39,495 nucleotides of DNA, from contig SMXQ01000036.1 in NCBI GenBank assembly GCA_004356985.1, positions 1 through 39,495 of the forward strand, read 5' to 3'. The position numbers were made by a program, and so were the translations under genes. Of the stretch, positions 1 through 9,075 are shown piece by piece (within the stretch, counting starts at the first letter, position 1; every line of letters starts with the position of its first letter). The stretch is from Alphaproteobacteria bacterium. Its GTDB lineage: Bacteria > Pseudomonadota > Alphaproteobacteria > SMXQ01. The notes under the pieces are model-generated. The model searched no databases. It was not told the origin of the DNA and saw only the letters and a list, made by a program, of their open reading frames with translations.

Positions 1-33
1 AACGGCGCATAAAGACCGCGGACAGATCAACGG

Positions 34-73
34 TTAATAAAGTCTTAGCGCCAAAACCTTAAACACTGGTTAA
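34..73. promoter_or_regulatory. Tandem CtrA-like boxes
   Basis: The segment holds TTAA-N7-TTAG (34-48) and a full TTAA-N7-TTAA (59-73), the recognition pattern of the alphaproteobacterial cell-cycle regulator CtrA. They lie about 70-100 bases upstream of the purE promoter and may instead serve a gene to the left of the window. The match is seen directly; CtrA binding is inferred. Confidence 0.5.
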
Positions 74-139
74 AACCCGGCCGGCTCAGGGACGCGAAAC
101 CGACGCCTCAAGGCGGTGGCGCGGGGGGTGCATAGCCGG

Positions 140-167
140 TTGCCTTAACCGATTGCCTTCCTATAAT
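140..167 (+). promoter_or_regulatory. Probable sigma70-type promoter of purEK
   Basis: TTGCCT is followed after 16 bases by a perfect TATAAT. The predicted transcript would start near 174 and leave a leader of about 60 bases before the purE ATG at 234. This promoter also argues against the longer ORF start at 153, which would lie upstream of the transcript. Confidence 0.6.
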
Positions 168-233
168 GTGCGCTTTCCCGCGCAGGCGCGCCGCCCCAAG
201 TGCCGCCGTCAGGCGCGATCGAGAGGGGCTCCA

Positions 234-731
234 ATGGCAGAATCCAGGCCAGCCGTCGCCATCATCATGGGCAGCCAGTCCGATTGGGACACCATGCGCC
301 ATGCCGCCGAAACGCTGGGGACGCTGGGCATCGCCCACGCGAAGCGGATCATCTCCGCCCATCGCACGCCCGCCCGCCTGTACGATTTCGCCTCCCAGGC
401 CAGGGAACAGGGCTACAAGGTGATCATCGCCGCCGCCGGCGGCGCCGCCCACCTGCCGGGCATGGCGGCCGCCATGACGCCGCTGCCGGTGTTCGGCGTC
501 CCCATCGAATCGAAGGCGCTGAAAGGCATGGACAGCCTTCTCTCCATCGCCCAGATGCCGGGCGGCGTGCCGGTGGGCACCCTGGCCATCGGCCGGGCCG
601 GCGCCATCAACGCCGCCCTTCTCGCCGCCGCCGTGCTGGCACTCTCCGATGACGCCGTCGCCAAGGCGCTGGACGAATTCCGGGCGGGCCAAACCGCGGC
701 GGTGGCACTCGAGCCCAGCGACGACGACTGA
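234..731 (+). CDS. purE: N5-carboxyaminoimidazole ribonucleotide mutase PurE
   Basis: This 165-residue protein is class I PurE, which moves the carboxyl group of N5-CAIR to give CAIR in cytosolic purine synthesis. The N-terminal GSQSDWDTM signature, the AHRTP motif and the glycine/alanine-rich [10 protein letters not shown] segment all fit the family, and the length is close to the usual 160-170. The ORF track starts at 153, but the ATG at 234 lies just after GAGAGGGG, begins where family similarity begins, and falls downstream of the likely promoter. purK follows 10 bases later, so PurK would supply the unstable N5-CAIR substrate. Confidence 0.95.
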   Translation: MAESRPAVAIIMGSQSDWDTMRHAAETLGTLGIAHAKRIISAHRTPARLYDFASQAREQGYKVIIAAAGGAAHLPGMAAAMTPLPVFGVPIESKALKGMDSLLSIAQMPGGVPVGTLAIGRAGAINAALLAAAVLALSDDAVAKALDEFRAGQTAAVALEPSDDD

Positions 732-741
732 TCCCTTATCC

Positions 742-1863
742 GTGACCGACCTGACCTTCCCTGCCATCTATCCGGGCGCCACCATTGGCATCGTCGGCGG
801 CGGCCAGTTGGGCCGCATGACGGCACAGGCGGCGGCGCGTCTGGGCTATCGCGTGCATATCCTGACGCCCGAGAAAGACAGCCCCGCCGCCCAGGTCGCC
901 ACCGAGGCCACGGTCGCCGCCTATGACGATGCCGGCGCCCTTAAATCCTTCGCCAAGGCCATCGATATCGCCACCTTCGAATTCGAAAACATCCCCCTGG
1001 AGGTGGCCGAGGCGCTGGCCGCGCTGGTTCCGCTCCGGCCATCGACGCACTGCTTGGCGATCGCCCAGGACCGGGTCCGGGAAAAATCCTTCCTCAATGC
1101 CCAGGGCGTGCCGACGACGCCGTTCGCCGCCGTCGGCTCGGCCCAAGAACTGGCGCGGGCGCTGGAGACCATCGGCCGGCCGGCGGTCCTCAAGACGGCG
1201 ACGCTGGGCTATGACGGCAAGGGCCAGGTGATGATCGAGGCCGATACCGACGCGGCGGCGGCGTTCGCCCAATTGGGCGCGGCGCGCGGCATGCTCGAGG
1301 CCTTCGTCGACTTCGACAGCGAAATATCGGTGATCCTGGCGCGCCTGGACCGAGACCGCGTGGCGGCCTTCGACCCGGTGGAAAACCGCCACCGCCACCA
1401 CATCTTGGACACCACCATCGCCCCGGCGCCGATCACGGCGGAGCTCGGCCGCCAGGCCATCGCCATGGCCGAGGCCATCGCCGAGGCGCTCGACCTGGTG
1501 GGCCTGTTAGCCGTGGAAATGTTCGTGACCCCGGACCACAAACTGCTGGTCAACGAAATCGCCCCGAGGCCCCACAATTCCGGCCACTGGACCATGGACG
1601 CCTGCATCACCAGCCAGTTCGAGCAGTTCGTACGCGCCATCTGCGGCCTGCCGCTCGGCAACCCGTCGCGCCATTCCAACGCGGTCATGCGCAACCTGAT
1701 CGGCGACGATGTCGAGAAGGTGCAGGAGCTGATGGCCGACCCCGACACCAAGATCCACCTCTACGGCAAGGCCGAGCCCCGCCCCGGCCGCAAGATGGGC
1801 CACGCGACCAAGCTCTATCCGGTGGATACCGGCGCCCCCAAAATACCCTTATTCGGGGCTTAG
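742..1863 (+). CDS. purK: N5-carboxyaminoimidazole ribonucleotide synthase PurK
   Basis: This is the ATP-grasp enzyme that makes N5-CAIR from AIR, bicarbonate and ATP, the step before PurE. The N-terminal nucleotide-binding segment IGIVGGGQLGRM, the central ATP-grasp region (LKTATLGYDGKGQ) and the NEIAPRPHNSGHWT block are typical. I chose the GTG at 742 because the ORF-track start at 649 lies inside purE and encodes unrelated residues; GTG gives 373 residues, a normal length. It forms a two-gene operon with purE and ends 3 bases from the convergent coq9 gene, with a duplicated GGGCTTA at its stop codon. Confidence 0.94.
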   Translation: MTDLTFPAIYPGATIGIVGGGQLGRMTAQAAARLGYRVHILTPEKDSPAAQVATEATVAAYDDAGALKSFAKAIDIATFEFENIPLEVAEALAALVPLRPSTHCLAIAQDRVREKSFLNAQGVPTTPFAAVGSAQELARALETIGRPAVLKTATLGYDGKGQVMIEADTDAAAAFAQLGAARGMLEAFVDFDSEISVILARLDRDRVAAFDPVENRHRHHILDTTIAPAPITAELGRQAIAMAEAIAEALDLVGLLAVEMFVTPDHKLLVNEIAPRPHNSGHWTMDACITSQFEQFVRAICGLPLGNPSRHSNAVMRNLIGDDVEKVQELMADPDTKIHLYGKAEPRPGRKMGHATKLYPVDTGAPKIPLFGA

Positions 1864-1866
1864 GGC

Positions 1867-2574
1867 TTAGGGCTGGGGCCGACCCGGCCCGGCCCCGGGC
1901 GTGTCTTCTCCGCCGCGTTCATCGCGGCGCGCGGTGACGTCGCGCAGGATGCGAAAGGGATCGGGAAGCTCGGCCAGCCATTCCCGGGCCCGGCCCTTGG
2001 CCTTCTCGAAAGCCATCACGTCGGCGATGCGCCGATCGAGGAAGCCGAAGGTCGAAGCCGCGCCCTCGGATTCGTCGCCCAGCCAATAGAGCACCGTGGC
2101 CGCCAGCACGCCCGCCAGGATCGCCCGCTTGGAATAAAAATTGAAATCCGTCGAGGTATCGCCGATGGCGTGCCAGACGGCGTCCACGGTGCGGTAGAGG
2201 CATTGGGCGGCAAGCGCCTGATGAGCGGGAAAGGCGAACCAGGTCATCAAGACCTTCAGGGCCTCGCGTTCATTCTCGGCCTGGGTGAGACGCAGGCGCA
2301 GCGCCGTGATGATGCGCTCGCGGATCGGCAACTTGGCGATGAGCTCGGCATCGAGGCCCGCCTCCATGCGCCGGTCAGCGTCAGCCGAATAGTATTCGGC
2401 GAGCGCCGAAGGGCCGTCGGGGAAGGCGAGGACGCTCAAGCTTTCGCGCTGGCCGGCGTCGGCGATGCCGGCGGCGATGGCCGCCTCGCTCCAGCCGTCG
2501 AAGGGCACGTGAACCAGGGTCGCGCGCAGGATCGCCGCGCGCGCTTGATCCAATTCCGGCGCCTCATTGGCCAT
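1867..2574 (-). CDS. COQ9 family protein, ubiquinone biosynthesis
   Basis: This 235-residue protein resembles the COQ9 family, lipid-binding TetR-fold proteins that present intermediates to the COQ7-type hydroxylase in ubiquinone synthesis. Family features are the early helical segment with FDGWSEAAI, the IRERIITALRLRL stretch, and the DTSTDFNFYSKRAILAGVLAATVLYWL block in the lipid-binding half. It lies 6 bases downstream of def on the same strand, so the two are probably cotranscribed. No other ubiquinone gene is nearby. The family call is strong; the exact role is taken from characterised homologues. Confidence 0.88.
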   Translation of the reverse strand: MANEAPELDQARAAILRATLVHVPFDGWSEAAIAAGIADAGQRESLSVLAFPDGPSALAEYYSADADRRMEAGLDAELIAKLPIRERIITALRLRLTQAENEREALKVLMTWFAFPAHQALAAQCLYRTVDAVWHAIGDTSTDFNFYSKRAILAGVLAATVLYWLGDESEGAASTFGFLDRRIADVMAFEKAKGRAREWLAELPDPFRILRDVTARRDERGGEDTPGAGPGRPQP

Positions 2575-2580
2575 CGCTGC

Positions 2581-3330
2581 TCAGGCGCCCACGGCGCCCG
2601 CTCCTTCCGCCATCGCCGTCTCCGTCTCTGCCGCGCCCGGCTTGGGGTCGCCGTCATCGGCCGGCGCGAATTCGAGGGGATGGCGGTCAAGCTCGTCGTC
2701 GAAACCCAACAGCCGGAGATCGGTCATGCGCTGGGGATAGAGGATGCCGTCGAGATGGTCGCATTCGTGCTGCACCACGCGGGCGTGGAAGCCTTCGGCA
2801 TCGAAGGTGGCCGGCTTGCCGTCCAGCCCCAGCCCGGAACAGCGGATGCGGGTGAAGCGCGGCACCACGCCGCGCATCCCGGGCACCGAAAGGCAGGCCT
2901 CCCAATCGAGCGCGATTTCGTCGGACAAGGTCTCGATCACCGGATTGACGAGGATGCGAAGCGGCCCGGGGGCCTCATTTTCAGGATCGGCGTCTCCGGG
3001 ACCGTCGTCCCCGGGCCCGGCCCGGTTCGCCGCCGTGGCCGCCGCCGCGTCCCCGGGATTCCCGGTATCCTCGGCCCCTGCATCCCCTGGGCCCCCTGCG
3101 TCCTCTGCGTCCTCTGCGTCCTCTTCAGCCTCGGAGGGCTGGCGGAAGATGACGATGCGCAGCGGCACGTGGACCTGGGGCGCGGCCAGGCCCACCCCGC
3201 CGGCGTCCATCAGGGTTTCCACCATGTCGGCGATGAGCGCCCGGATTTGCGGCGCCGTGGGGTCGGGGACCTCCTGGGCGCGCGCGCGCAGCACCGGATC
3301 ACCCATCTTCGCGATCTTGAGAATAGCCAT
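2581..3330 (-). CDS. def: Peptide deformylase with an acidic low-complexity insertion
   Basis: Peptide deformylase removes the formyl group from the initiator methionine of new proteins. All three metal and active-site motifs are present: GVGLAAPQ (residues 45-52), EACLSVPG (144-151, usually EGCLSVP) and QHECDHLDG (187-195, an HExxH-type metal site). The protein is 249 residues against about 170 normally. The excess is mainly an Ala/Asp/Glu/Gly/Pro-rich stretch at about 66-122, between motif 1 and the strand leading to motif 2, plus an Ala-rich tail. The insertion is partly built from 9-base tandem repeats. It is first in an apparent def-coq9 operon. Confidence 0.93.
   Translation of the reverse strand: MAILKIAKMGDPVLRARAQEVPDPTAPQIRALIADMVETLMDAGGVGLAAPQVHVPLRIVIFRQPSEAEEDAEDAEDAGGPGDAGAEDTGNPGDAAAATAANRAGPGDDGPGDADPENEAPGPLRILVNPVIETLSDEIALDWEACLSVPGMRGVVPRFTRIRCSGLGLDGKPATFDAEGFHARVVQHECDHLDGILYPQRMTDLRLLGFDDELDRHPLEFAPADDGDPKPGAAETETAMAEGAGAVGA
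3096..3131 (-). repeat. 9-bp in-frame tandem repeat inside def
   Basis: Three perfect copies of CTGCGTCCT (plus strand) at 3096-3122 are followed by a degenerate fourth. Read on the coding strand they give repeated Glu-Asp-Ala units in the deformylase insertion. Confidence 0.85.
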
Positions 3331-3676
3331 GGGCGCAATATGAGGCCGGGCCCCGGCCCGGTAAAGGGGGCCGAGGCGGAAAATCGCGCTTTTTTGCTTT
3401 TTTACCCCCTGTTAACCGGGGGTTTGCCACTATACTGCCATACTATTGCCGTCCTATGGTTTGTCGGCCCCGCGGTTTCCCGCCGGCCTTTGGCCTTCCC
3501 AAGGCCGGGGAGAAGTGTTAGAAACCGCGGTTCCGGAGGCGCGGCCTCCGGTTGATGACGGGCGGTGGATGACGGGGTTCCAATCGGGCGGCCCCATGGC
3601 GGCCCGGACAAGGCCAGGCTAGGATAAGGCCCGGCGCGGACAAGGCCCGAAGCGAATAAGGAAGGTCGAAGGTAAC
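3331..3676. other. Intergenic region between def and rpsU, hairpin-rich
   Basis: No protein gene is seen in these 346 bases. The first part has T-runs and a -10-like TATACT at 3431 without a convincing -35. The second part is a cluster of inverted repeats: CCGCGGTTTC (3470-3479) pairs with GAAACCGCGG (3521-3530) and encloses CCGGCCTT (3483-3490) pairing with AAGGCCGG (3501-3508). A separate stem CCGGAGGC/GCCTCCGG follows at 3533-3551. It could be the structured leader of rpsU or a cruciform between divergent genes. Confidence 0.6.
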
Positions 3677-3880
3677 GTGCAGGTAACGGTTAGAGACAAC
3701 AACGTCGATCAGGCGCTGCGCGCGCTCAAGAAGAAGATGCAGCGCGAAGGCGTCTACCGCGAAATGAAGATGCGCCGCAGCTACGAGAAGCCCTCGGAGA
3801 AGCGCGCCCGGGAACGGGCCGAGGCGGTGCGCCGCTACCGCAAGCTGATGCGCAAGAGGATGGAGCGCGAAGGCTACTAG
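3677..3880 (+). CDS. rpsU: 30S ribosomal protein bS21
   Basis: This 67-residue, very basic protein matches bS21, the small-subunit protein that helps recruit mRNA. The start [20 protein letters not shown] and the body [20 protein letters not shown] are characteristic. Translation starts at a GTG preceded by AAGGAAGG and GAAGG; no alternative in-frame ATG gives the conserved N-terminus. It stands alone between divergent def and convergent pntB and is followed by a strong intrinsic terminator. Confidence 0.96.
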   Translation: MQVTVRDNNVDQALRALKKKMQREGVYREMKMRRSYEKPSEKRARERAEAVRRYRKLMRKRMEREGY

Positions 3881-3923
3881 GCATCAAAAAAGAAGGCCGG
3901 CGCAAAAGCCCCGGCCCTTCGCG

Positions 3924-3956
3924 AAGCCGCTTCCCGGACCCGGGCAAGCGGCTTTT
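3924..3956 (+). terminator. Rho-independent terminator after rpsU
   Basis: AAGCCGCTT (3924-3932) and AAGCGGCTT (3946-3954) form a perfect 9-bp stem ending in a T run. The loop contains a further CCCGG/CCGGG pairing. It lies 43 bases after the rpsU stop codon and just before the convergent pntB end. Confidence 0.8.
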
Positions 3957-3990
3957 GTCATGGCCGCGGGGGGCAGCGCCCGTCGCCGCC

Positions 3991-5382
<1,392 letters not shown>

Positions 5383-5391
5383 GGGGCGCCC

Positions 5392-5694
5392 CTAGCCCCG
5401 CTCTTTCTTCTTGTACATGGCCAGCATGCGATGGGTGACGGCAAAGCCGCCGAAGATATTGACCGCCGCCAGGGCGATGGCGATGAGGCCGAATATCTTC
5501 GACAACTCGAACTCGCCGGGACCGGCGGCGATCAGGGCGCCGACGATGATCACCGAGGAAATCGCGTTGGTGACGCTCATCAAGGGCGTGTGCAGCGCCG
5601 GCGTCACCGACCACACCACGTAATAGCCGACGAAGATCGCCAGCACGAAGATGGCAAGCCGGAAAACAAAGGGGTCCACCGCTGTGGCTTCCAT
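5392..5694 (-). CDS. pntAB: NAD(P) transhydrogenase subunit alpha part 2
   Basis: This 100-residue hydrophobic protein corresponds to the membrane end of the E. coli alpha subunit, split off as a separate polypeptide as in Rhodospirillum rubrum. About three membrane helices are visible, and the VTPALHTPLMSVTNAISSVI segment is characteristic. The ATG at 5694 (MEATAVDPF) is preferred over the longer ORF-track form, whose extension runs into pntAA. It begins 2 bases after the pntAA stop, suggesting translational coupling. Confidence 0.94.
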   Translation of the reverse strand: MEATAVDPFVFRLAIFVLAIFVGYYVVWSVTPALHTPLMSVTNAISSVIIVGALIAAGPGEFELSKIFGLIAIALAAVNIFGGFAVTHRMLAMYKKKERG

Positions 5695-5696
5695 GG

Positions 5697-6836
5697 CTAG
5701 GCTTCTCCTTCCCTCGATTGCGGGTGCACCACGGCGCCGTCGCGGGTCAACCCGGTGCCTTTGATGATCTCGTCGTCCCAGTCGATGTCGAGCGCGCCGG
5801 TTTGCTGGTCGACCAAAGGGGTCAGGAAGTTCAACAGGTTGCGCGCGTACAGCAGGCTCGCGTCGCCGGCCACCCGCGAGGCCACGTTGCCATGGCCGAT
5901 GATGGTGACGCCAAAGCAGACCACCACGCGGCCCGGCTCCGAGAGCGCGCAATTGCCGCCCGCCTCGACCGCCAGGTCGTTGATCACCGAACCCGGGCGC
6001 ATGGACTTGACCATTTCCTCGCTGACCAGTTCCGGCGCCGGGCGGCCCGGGATCAGCGCCGTGGTGATGACCATGTCCTGCTTGGCGATGGTCTCGGCGA
6101 TCAGCGCCGCCTGTTGGCGCTTGTAGTCGTCGGACATTTCCTTGGCGTAGCCGCCGGCGGTTTCCGCCTCCCGGGCTTCTTCGCTTTCGACCATGAGGAA
6201 CTTGGCGCCCAGGCTTTCCACCTGTTCCTTGGTGGCCGGACGCACGTCGGTGGCCAACACCACGGCACCGAGCCGGCGCGCCGTGGCGATGGCCTGGAGG
6301 CCGGCGACCCCCACCCCCATGACGAAGACCCGCGCCGGCGCCACCGAGCCCGCCGCCGTCATCATCATCGGCATCATGCGCCGGTATTCATAAGCCGCGT
6401 CCAACACCGCCTTGTATCCCGCGAGGTTGGATTGCGAAGACAGCACGTCCATGCCTTGGGCCCGGGAGATGCGCGGCACCAGTTCCATGGCGAAGGCGGT
6501 GATCCCGGCGGCGGCATAAGCCTCGGCGTCGCCCGACCGGTTAAGAGGATCGAGCATGGCGACCAAAACCGCGCCCCTTTTCATGTGGCCGAGTTGGCCG
6601 TCGTCGGGGCGCTGGACCTTGAAGACGATATCGGCGTCTGCCAGGACGTCGGCCGCCCCGGTGGCGATGGTGGCGCCGGCCGCAATGTAGAGATCATCGG
6701 CCAGGGACGCGCCGGCGCCGGCGCCGGATTCCACGACCACCTCAAAGCCAAGGGTGATGAGTTTCTTCACCGTTTCCGGCGAAGCCGCGACTCGCTCCTC
6801 CCCTTCGGCGGATTCCCTAGGGATCGCTAGTTTCAT
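5697..6836 (-). CDS. pntAA: NAD(P) transhydrogenase subunit alpha part 1
   Basis: PntAA is the soluble domain I that binds NAD(H) and donates hydride to NADP+ bound on PntB. It is related to alanine dehydrogenase. The 379-residue protein starts MKLAIPRESAEGEERVAASP and has the dinucleotide-binding segment VFVMGVGVAGLQAIATARRLGA at about 170-190 and the ATDVRPATKEQVESLGA loop. The ORF track extends to 6890, but the ATG at 6836 matches the family N-terminus. It is first in the pnt operon. Its 5' region carries a hairpin at 6905-6925. Confidence 0.95.
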   Translation of the reverse strand: MKLAIPRESAEGEERVAASPETVKKLITLGFEVVVESGAGAGASLADDLYIAAGATIATGAADVLADADIVFKVQRPDDGQLGHMKRGAVLVAMLDPLNRSGDAEAYAAAGITAFAMELVPRISRAQGMDVLSSQSNLAGYKAVLDAAYEYRRMMPMMMTAAGSVAPARVFVMGVGVAGLQAIATARRLGAVVLATDVRPATKEQVESLGAKFLMVESEEAREAETAGGYAKEMSDDYKRQQAALIAETIAKQDMVITTALIPGRPAPELVSEEMVKSMRPGSVINDLAVEAGGNCALSEPGRVVVCFGVTIIGHGNVASRVAGDASLLYARNLLNFLTPLVDQQTGALDIDWDDEIIKGTGLTRDGAVVHPQSREGEA

Positions 6837-7154
6837 GGTGTTGGGTGGGATCTCCCCTGACGATTGGGTCATGCATCGAAAACGGGGCACACAATGCCCA
6901 ATCGGCGGCCTTTTGCCAAGGCCGCAATCGCTCCTTCACCGGGAATTGATGGGCGCCGGGGAAACAACTGAATTGCAAGGCTCCGGTTGCCTGCTTTCAT
7001 GAGCCCGGTTGCCTGCTTTCATTAGAAGGAGGGAGCCCGTGAACTTCATCACCGCGGATCCGGCGGCTTCAGGGGCATCGAAAAGCGCGTGGTCCGCGTT
7101 CTCGCAGCCTGGATCCACGCGGTGGCGGGCGGCGGACGCTGGGGCACCAGCACC
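6837..7154. other. Intergenic region between pntAA and the oligopeptidase
   Basis: No gene is supported in these 318 bases, the probable promoter region of the pnt operon (minus). Two structures are visible: a hairpin GCGGCCTT/AAGGCCGC at 6905-6925 and an 18-base direct repeat at 6983-7022. A short plus-strand frame opening at a GTG (7039) after AGAAGGAGGG runs antisense into the oligopeptidase gene and is not called. Confidence 0.5.
6983..7022. repeat. 18-bp direct repeat, two copies
   Basis: CCGGTTGCCTGCTTTCAT occurs at 6983-7000 and again at 7005-7022, separated by 4 bases. The spacing of 22 bases is about two helical turns, which would fit a regulator site or a simple local duplication. 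Confidence 0.8.
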
Positions 7155-9020
7155 CTATTCCAATTCGTCGATCAGGCCTTCGATCATGGCCAGGCCGCGG
7201 TCCCAGAAGGCGGGATCGGCGGCGTCCAACCCGAAGGGTTTCAGCAGTTCCCGGTGGCGGAGCGTCCCGCCGGCGCGCAGCATGGCGAGGTATTTTGCCT
7301 CGAACCCGTCCGGCGCCGCCTCATAGGTGGCGGTGAGCGAATTCACCAGGCAATCGCCGAAGGCATAGGCATAGACGTAGAACGGCGAATGGATGAAGTG
7401 CGGGATATAGGTCCAAAACCAGCGGTAATCCCCCGAAAGTTTGATGGCGGGACCCAGGCTTTCGCCCTGCACCGCCAACCAGATCTCCGACAGCTCATGG
7501 GCGGTGAGTTCGCCCTGCCGGCGCGCGCTATGGACGCGCATTTCGAAGTCGAAGAAGGCAACCTGGCGCACCACGGTGTTGAGCATGTCCTCCACCTTTC
7601 CGGCGACCAGCGCCCGGCGCCGGGCGGGATTGGTTTGCCGCGCCAACAGCCGGCGGAAGGTCAACATCTCGCCGAACACCGACGCGGTTTCGGCCAGGGT
7701 CAGGGGCGTGTCCGCCATCAGATGCCCCTGGGGGCCGGCCAGGACTTGATGGACCCCGTGGCCCAATTCGTGGGCCAGGGTCATGACGTCGCGGTTCTTG
7801 CCCTGGTAGTTCATCAGGATATAGGGATGGACCGAGGGCACGGTGGGATGGGAAAAGGCGCCCGATTCCTTGCCCGGGCGGGGCTCGGCGTCGATCCAGC
7901 GGCGGTCGAAGAAGCGCGCAGCGATGCGCTCCATGTCCGGTGAAAAGGCCCCATAGGCCTCCAGCACGATGGACTTGGCCTCGGCCCAGGGGATGGTCGC
8001 GTCCAGGCCCTTGGGCAGCGGCGCGTTGCGGTCCCAATAATCCAGGCGGCGCTTGCCCATCCAGCGCGCCTTGAGCCGGTAATAACGGTGTGAAAGGCGG
8101 GGATAGGCGCGCTTGACCGCCCCCACCAGGGCATCCACCACCTCGTCTTCCACGTAGTTGGAAAGGTTGCGCGCCGAGGCCGGACCCTCGAATCCGCGCC
8201 AGCGGTCCTCGACCTCCTTGTCTTTGGCCAGCGTGTTGGTGATCAGCGCGAAGGTGCGCTGGTGTCGGCCCAGCACCTTGCCGATGGCCAGCGCGGCGGC
8301 GCGGCGGGTGGCGGCGGACCGGTGCGACAGACGGTTGAGCGCCTCGGCCAAGGTCAAGGACGTGCCATTGATGGGAAAGCGCAGGTCGGCCAGGGTCTCG
8401 TCGTAAAGGCGCACCCAGGCGGCGCGCCCCGAGGGCGCCTTTTCATGGAGCAGCTTCTCCATGTCGTCGGCCAACTGGAAGCGCCGCCAGGCCCGGGCAT
8501 CGCGCACCCATGGCGCATAGCGCCTAAGCGCCGGGCTTGCGAGCTTTTTGCGAAGGGCGGGTTCCGGCAGGCGGTTGAGTTCCAGGGTGAAAAACAGCAG
8601 CCTGGTGGCGATGGCGTTCACGCGCTCGACCATGGTCTGGTAAAATTGCGAGATGCGGGGATCGGCGATATCGGCGGCATGGAGCAACTGGGCGTAGGAC
8701 ATGACCTTGCCCAGCGCCTGGTCGATGGCCTCGAACTCGGCGACCGCTTCGCCCAGCCGCTTTCCCGACATGCGGGCAAGCCGCCCTTTGTTCAGTTTCT
8801 CGAAGCGTTGCGCCCGGCGTTGGGCGCGGGCGAGGTCGCCGGTGAGCCGCGCCGAGCCGCGCCCGGAATAGAGGTCTCCGAGGTTCCAGCGCGGCAATCT
8901 GCCGATGCCATTGGCGGCCCTGGTTTTGGCTTTGGGCGTCTTGGACCTGGCCGTCTTGGACCTGGCCGTCTTGGACCTGGGCGTCTTGGACTTGGCGGCT
9001 GGTGGGCGGGGCGGGCTCAT
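7155..9020 (-). CDS. M3 family oligoendopeptidase (PepF type)
   Basis: This is a cytosolic zinc peptidase of family M3, cutting short peptides. The metal site HELGHGVHQ (His417, Glu418, His421) is followed by LAETASVFGEM, whose Glu444 is the likely third ligand. Tyr/His-rich blocks near the C-terminus (FIHSPFYVYAYAFGDCL) are typical of PepF. The protein has 621 residues. The ATG at 9020 follows an ideal AGGAGG at 5 bases and is preferred over the GTG at 9026. The first 40 residues are a Lys/Arg/Ser/Thr-rich pentapeptide repeat (SKTAR type) that is not part of the enzyme fold. It is divergent from the acyl-CoA synthetase gene. Confidence 0.9.
   Translation of the reverse strand: MSPPRPPAAKSKTPRSKTARSKTARSKTPKAKTRAANGIGRLPRWNLGDLYSGRGSARLTGDLARAQRRAQRFEKLNKGRLARMSGKRLGEAVAEFEAIDQALGKVMSYAQLLHAADIADPRISQFYQTMVERVNAIATRLLFFTLELNRLPEPALRKKLASPALRRYAPWVRDARAWRRFQLADDMEKLLHEKAPSGRAAWVRLYDETLADLRFPINGTSLTLAEALNRLSHRSAATRRAAALAIGKVLGRHQRTFALITNTLAKDKEVEDRWRGFEGPASARNLSNYVEDEVVDALVGAVKRAYPRLSHRYYRLKARWMGKRRLDYWDRNAPLPKGLDATIPWAEAKSIVLEAYGAFSPDMERIAARFFDRRWIDAEPRPGKESGAFSHPTVPSVHPYILMNYQGKNRDVMTLAHELGHGVHQVLAGPQGHLMADTPLTLAETASVFGEMLTFRRLLARQTNPARRRALVAGKVEDMLNTVVRQVAFFDFEMRVHSARRQGELTAHELSEIWLAVQGESLGPAIKLSGDYRWFWTYIPHFIHSPFYVYAYAFGDCLVNSLTATYEAAPDGFEAKYLAMLRAGGTLRHRELLKPFGLDAADPAFWDRGLAMIEGLIDELE
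8936..8995 (-). repeat. 15-bp tandem repeat, four copies, encoding SKT[AP]R units
   Basis: Four consecutive 15-base units of the form SCGTCTTGGACYTGG (plus strand) fall at 8936-8950, 8951-8965, 8966-8980 and 8981-8995. They encode a basic pentapeptide repeat at the N-terminus of the oligopeptidase, similar in character to histone H1-like tails. Confidence 0.9.
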
Positions 9021-9075
9021 GGTCACCTCCTTCGATGCTGCGGCTTGGCGCTAAGGGCCGAGGCGCGCATTATAA

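Noticed and set aside
1856-1870. Repeat GGGCTTA at the purK stop as a possible terminator
   Set aside because: Two 7-base direct copies only, with no stem and no T run.
7039-7326. Plus-strand ORF starting GTG after AGAAGGAGGG
   Set aside because: Good ribosome site, but most of the frame is antisense to the oligopeptidase C-terminus and it has no recognisable features.
8936-8995. Tandem 15-bp repeats considered as a CRISPR-like array
   Set aside because: Units are directly adjacent without spacers and lie in frame inside a coding region.
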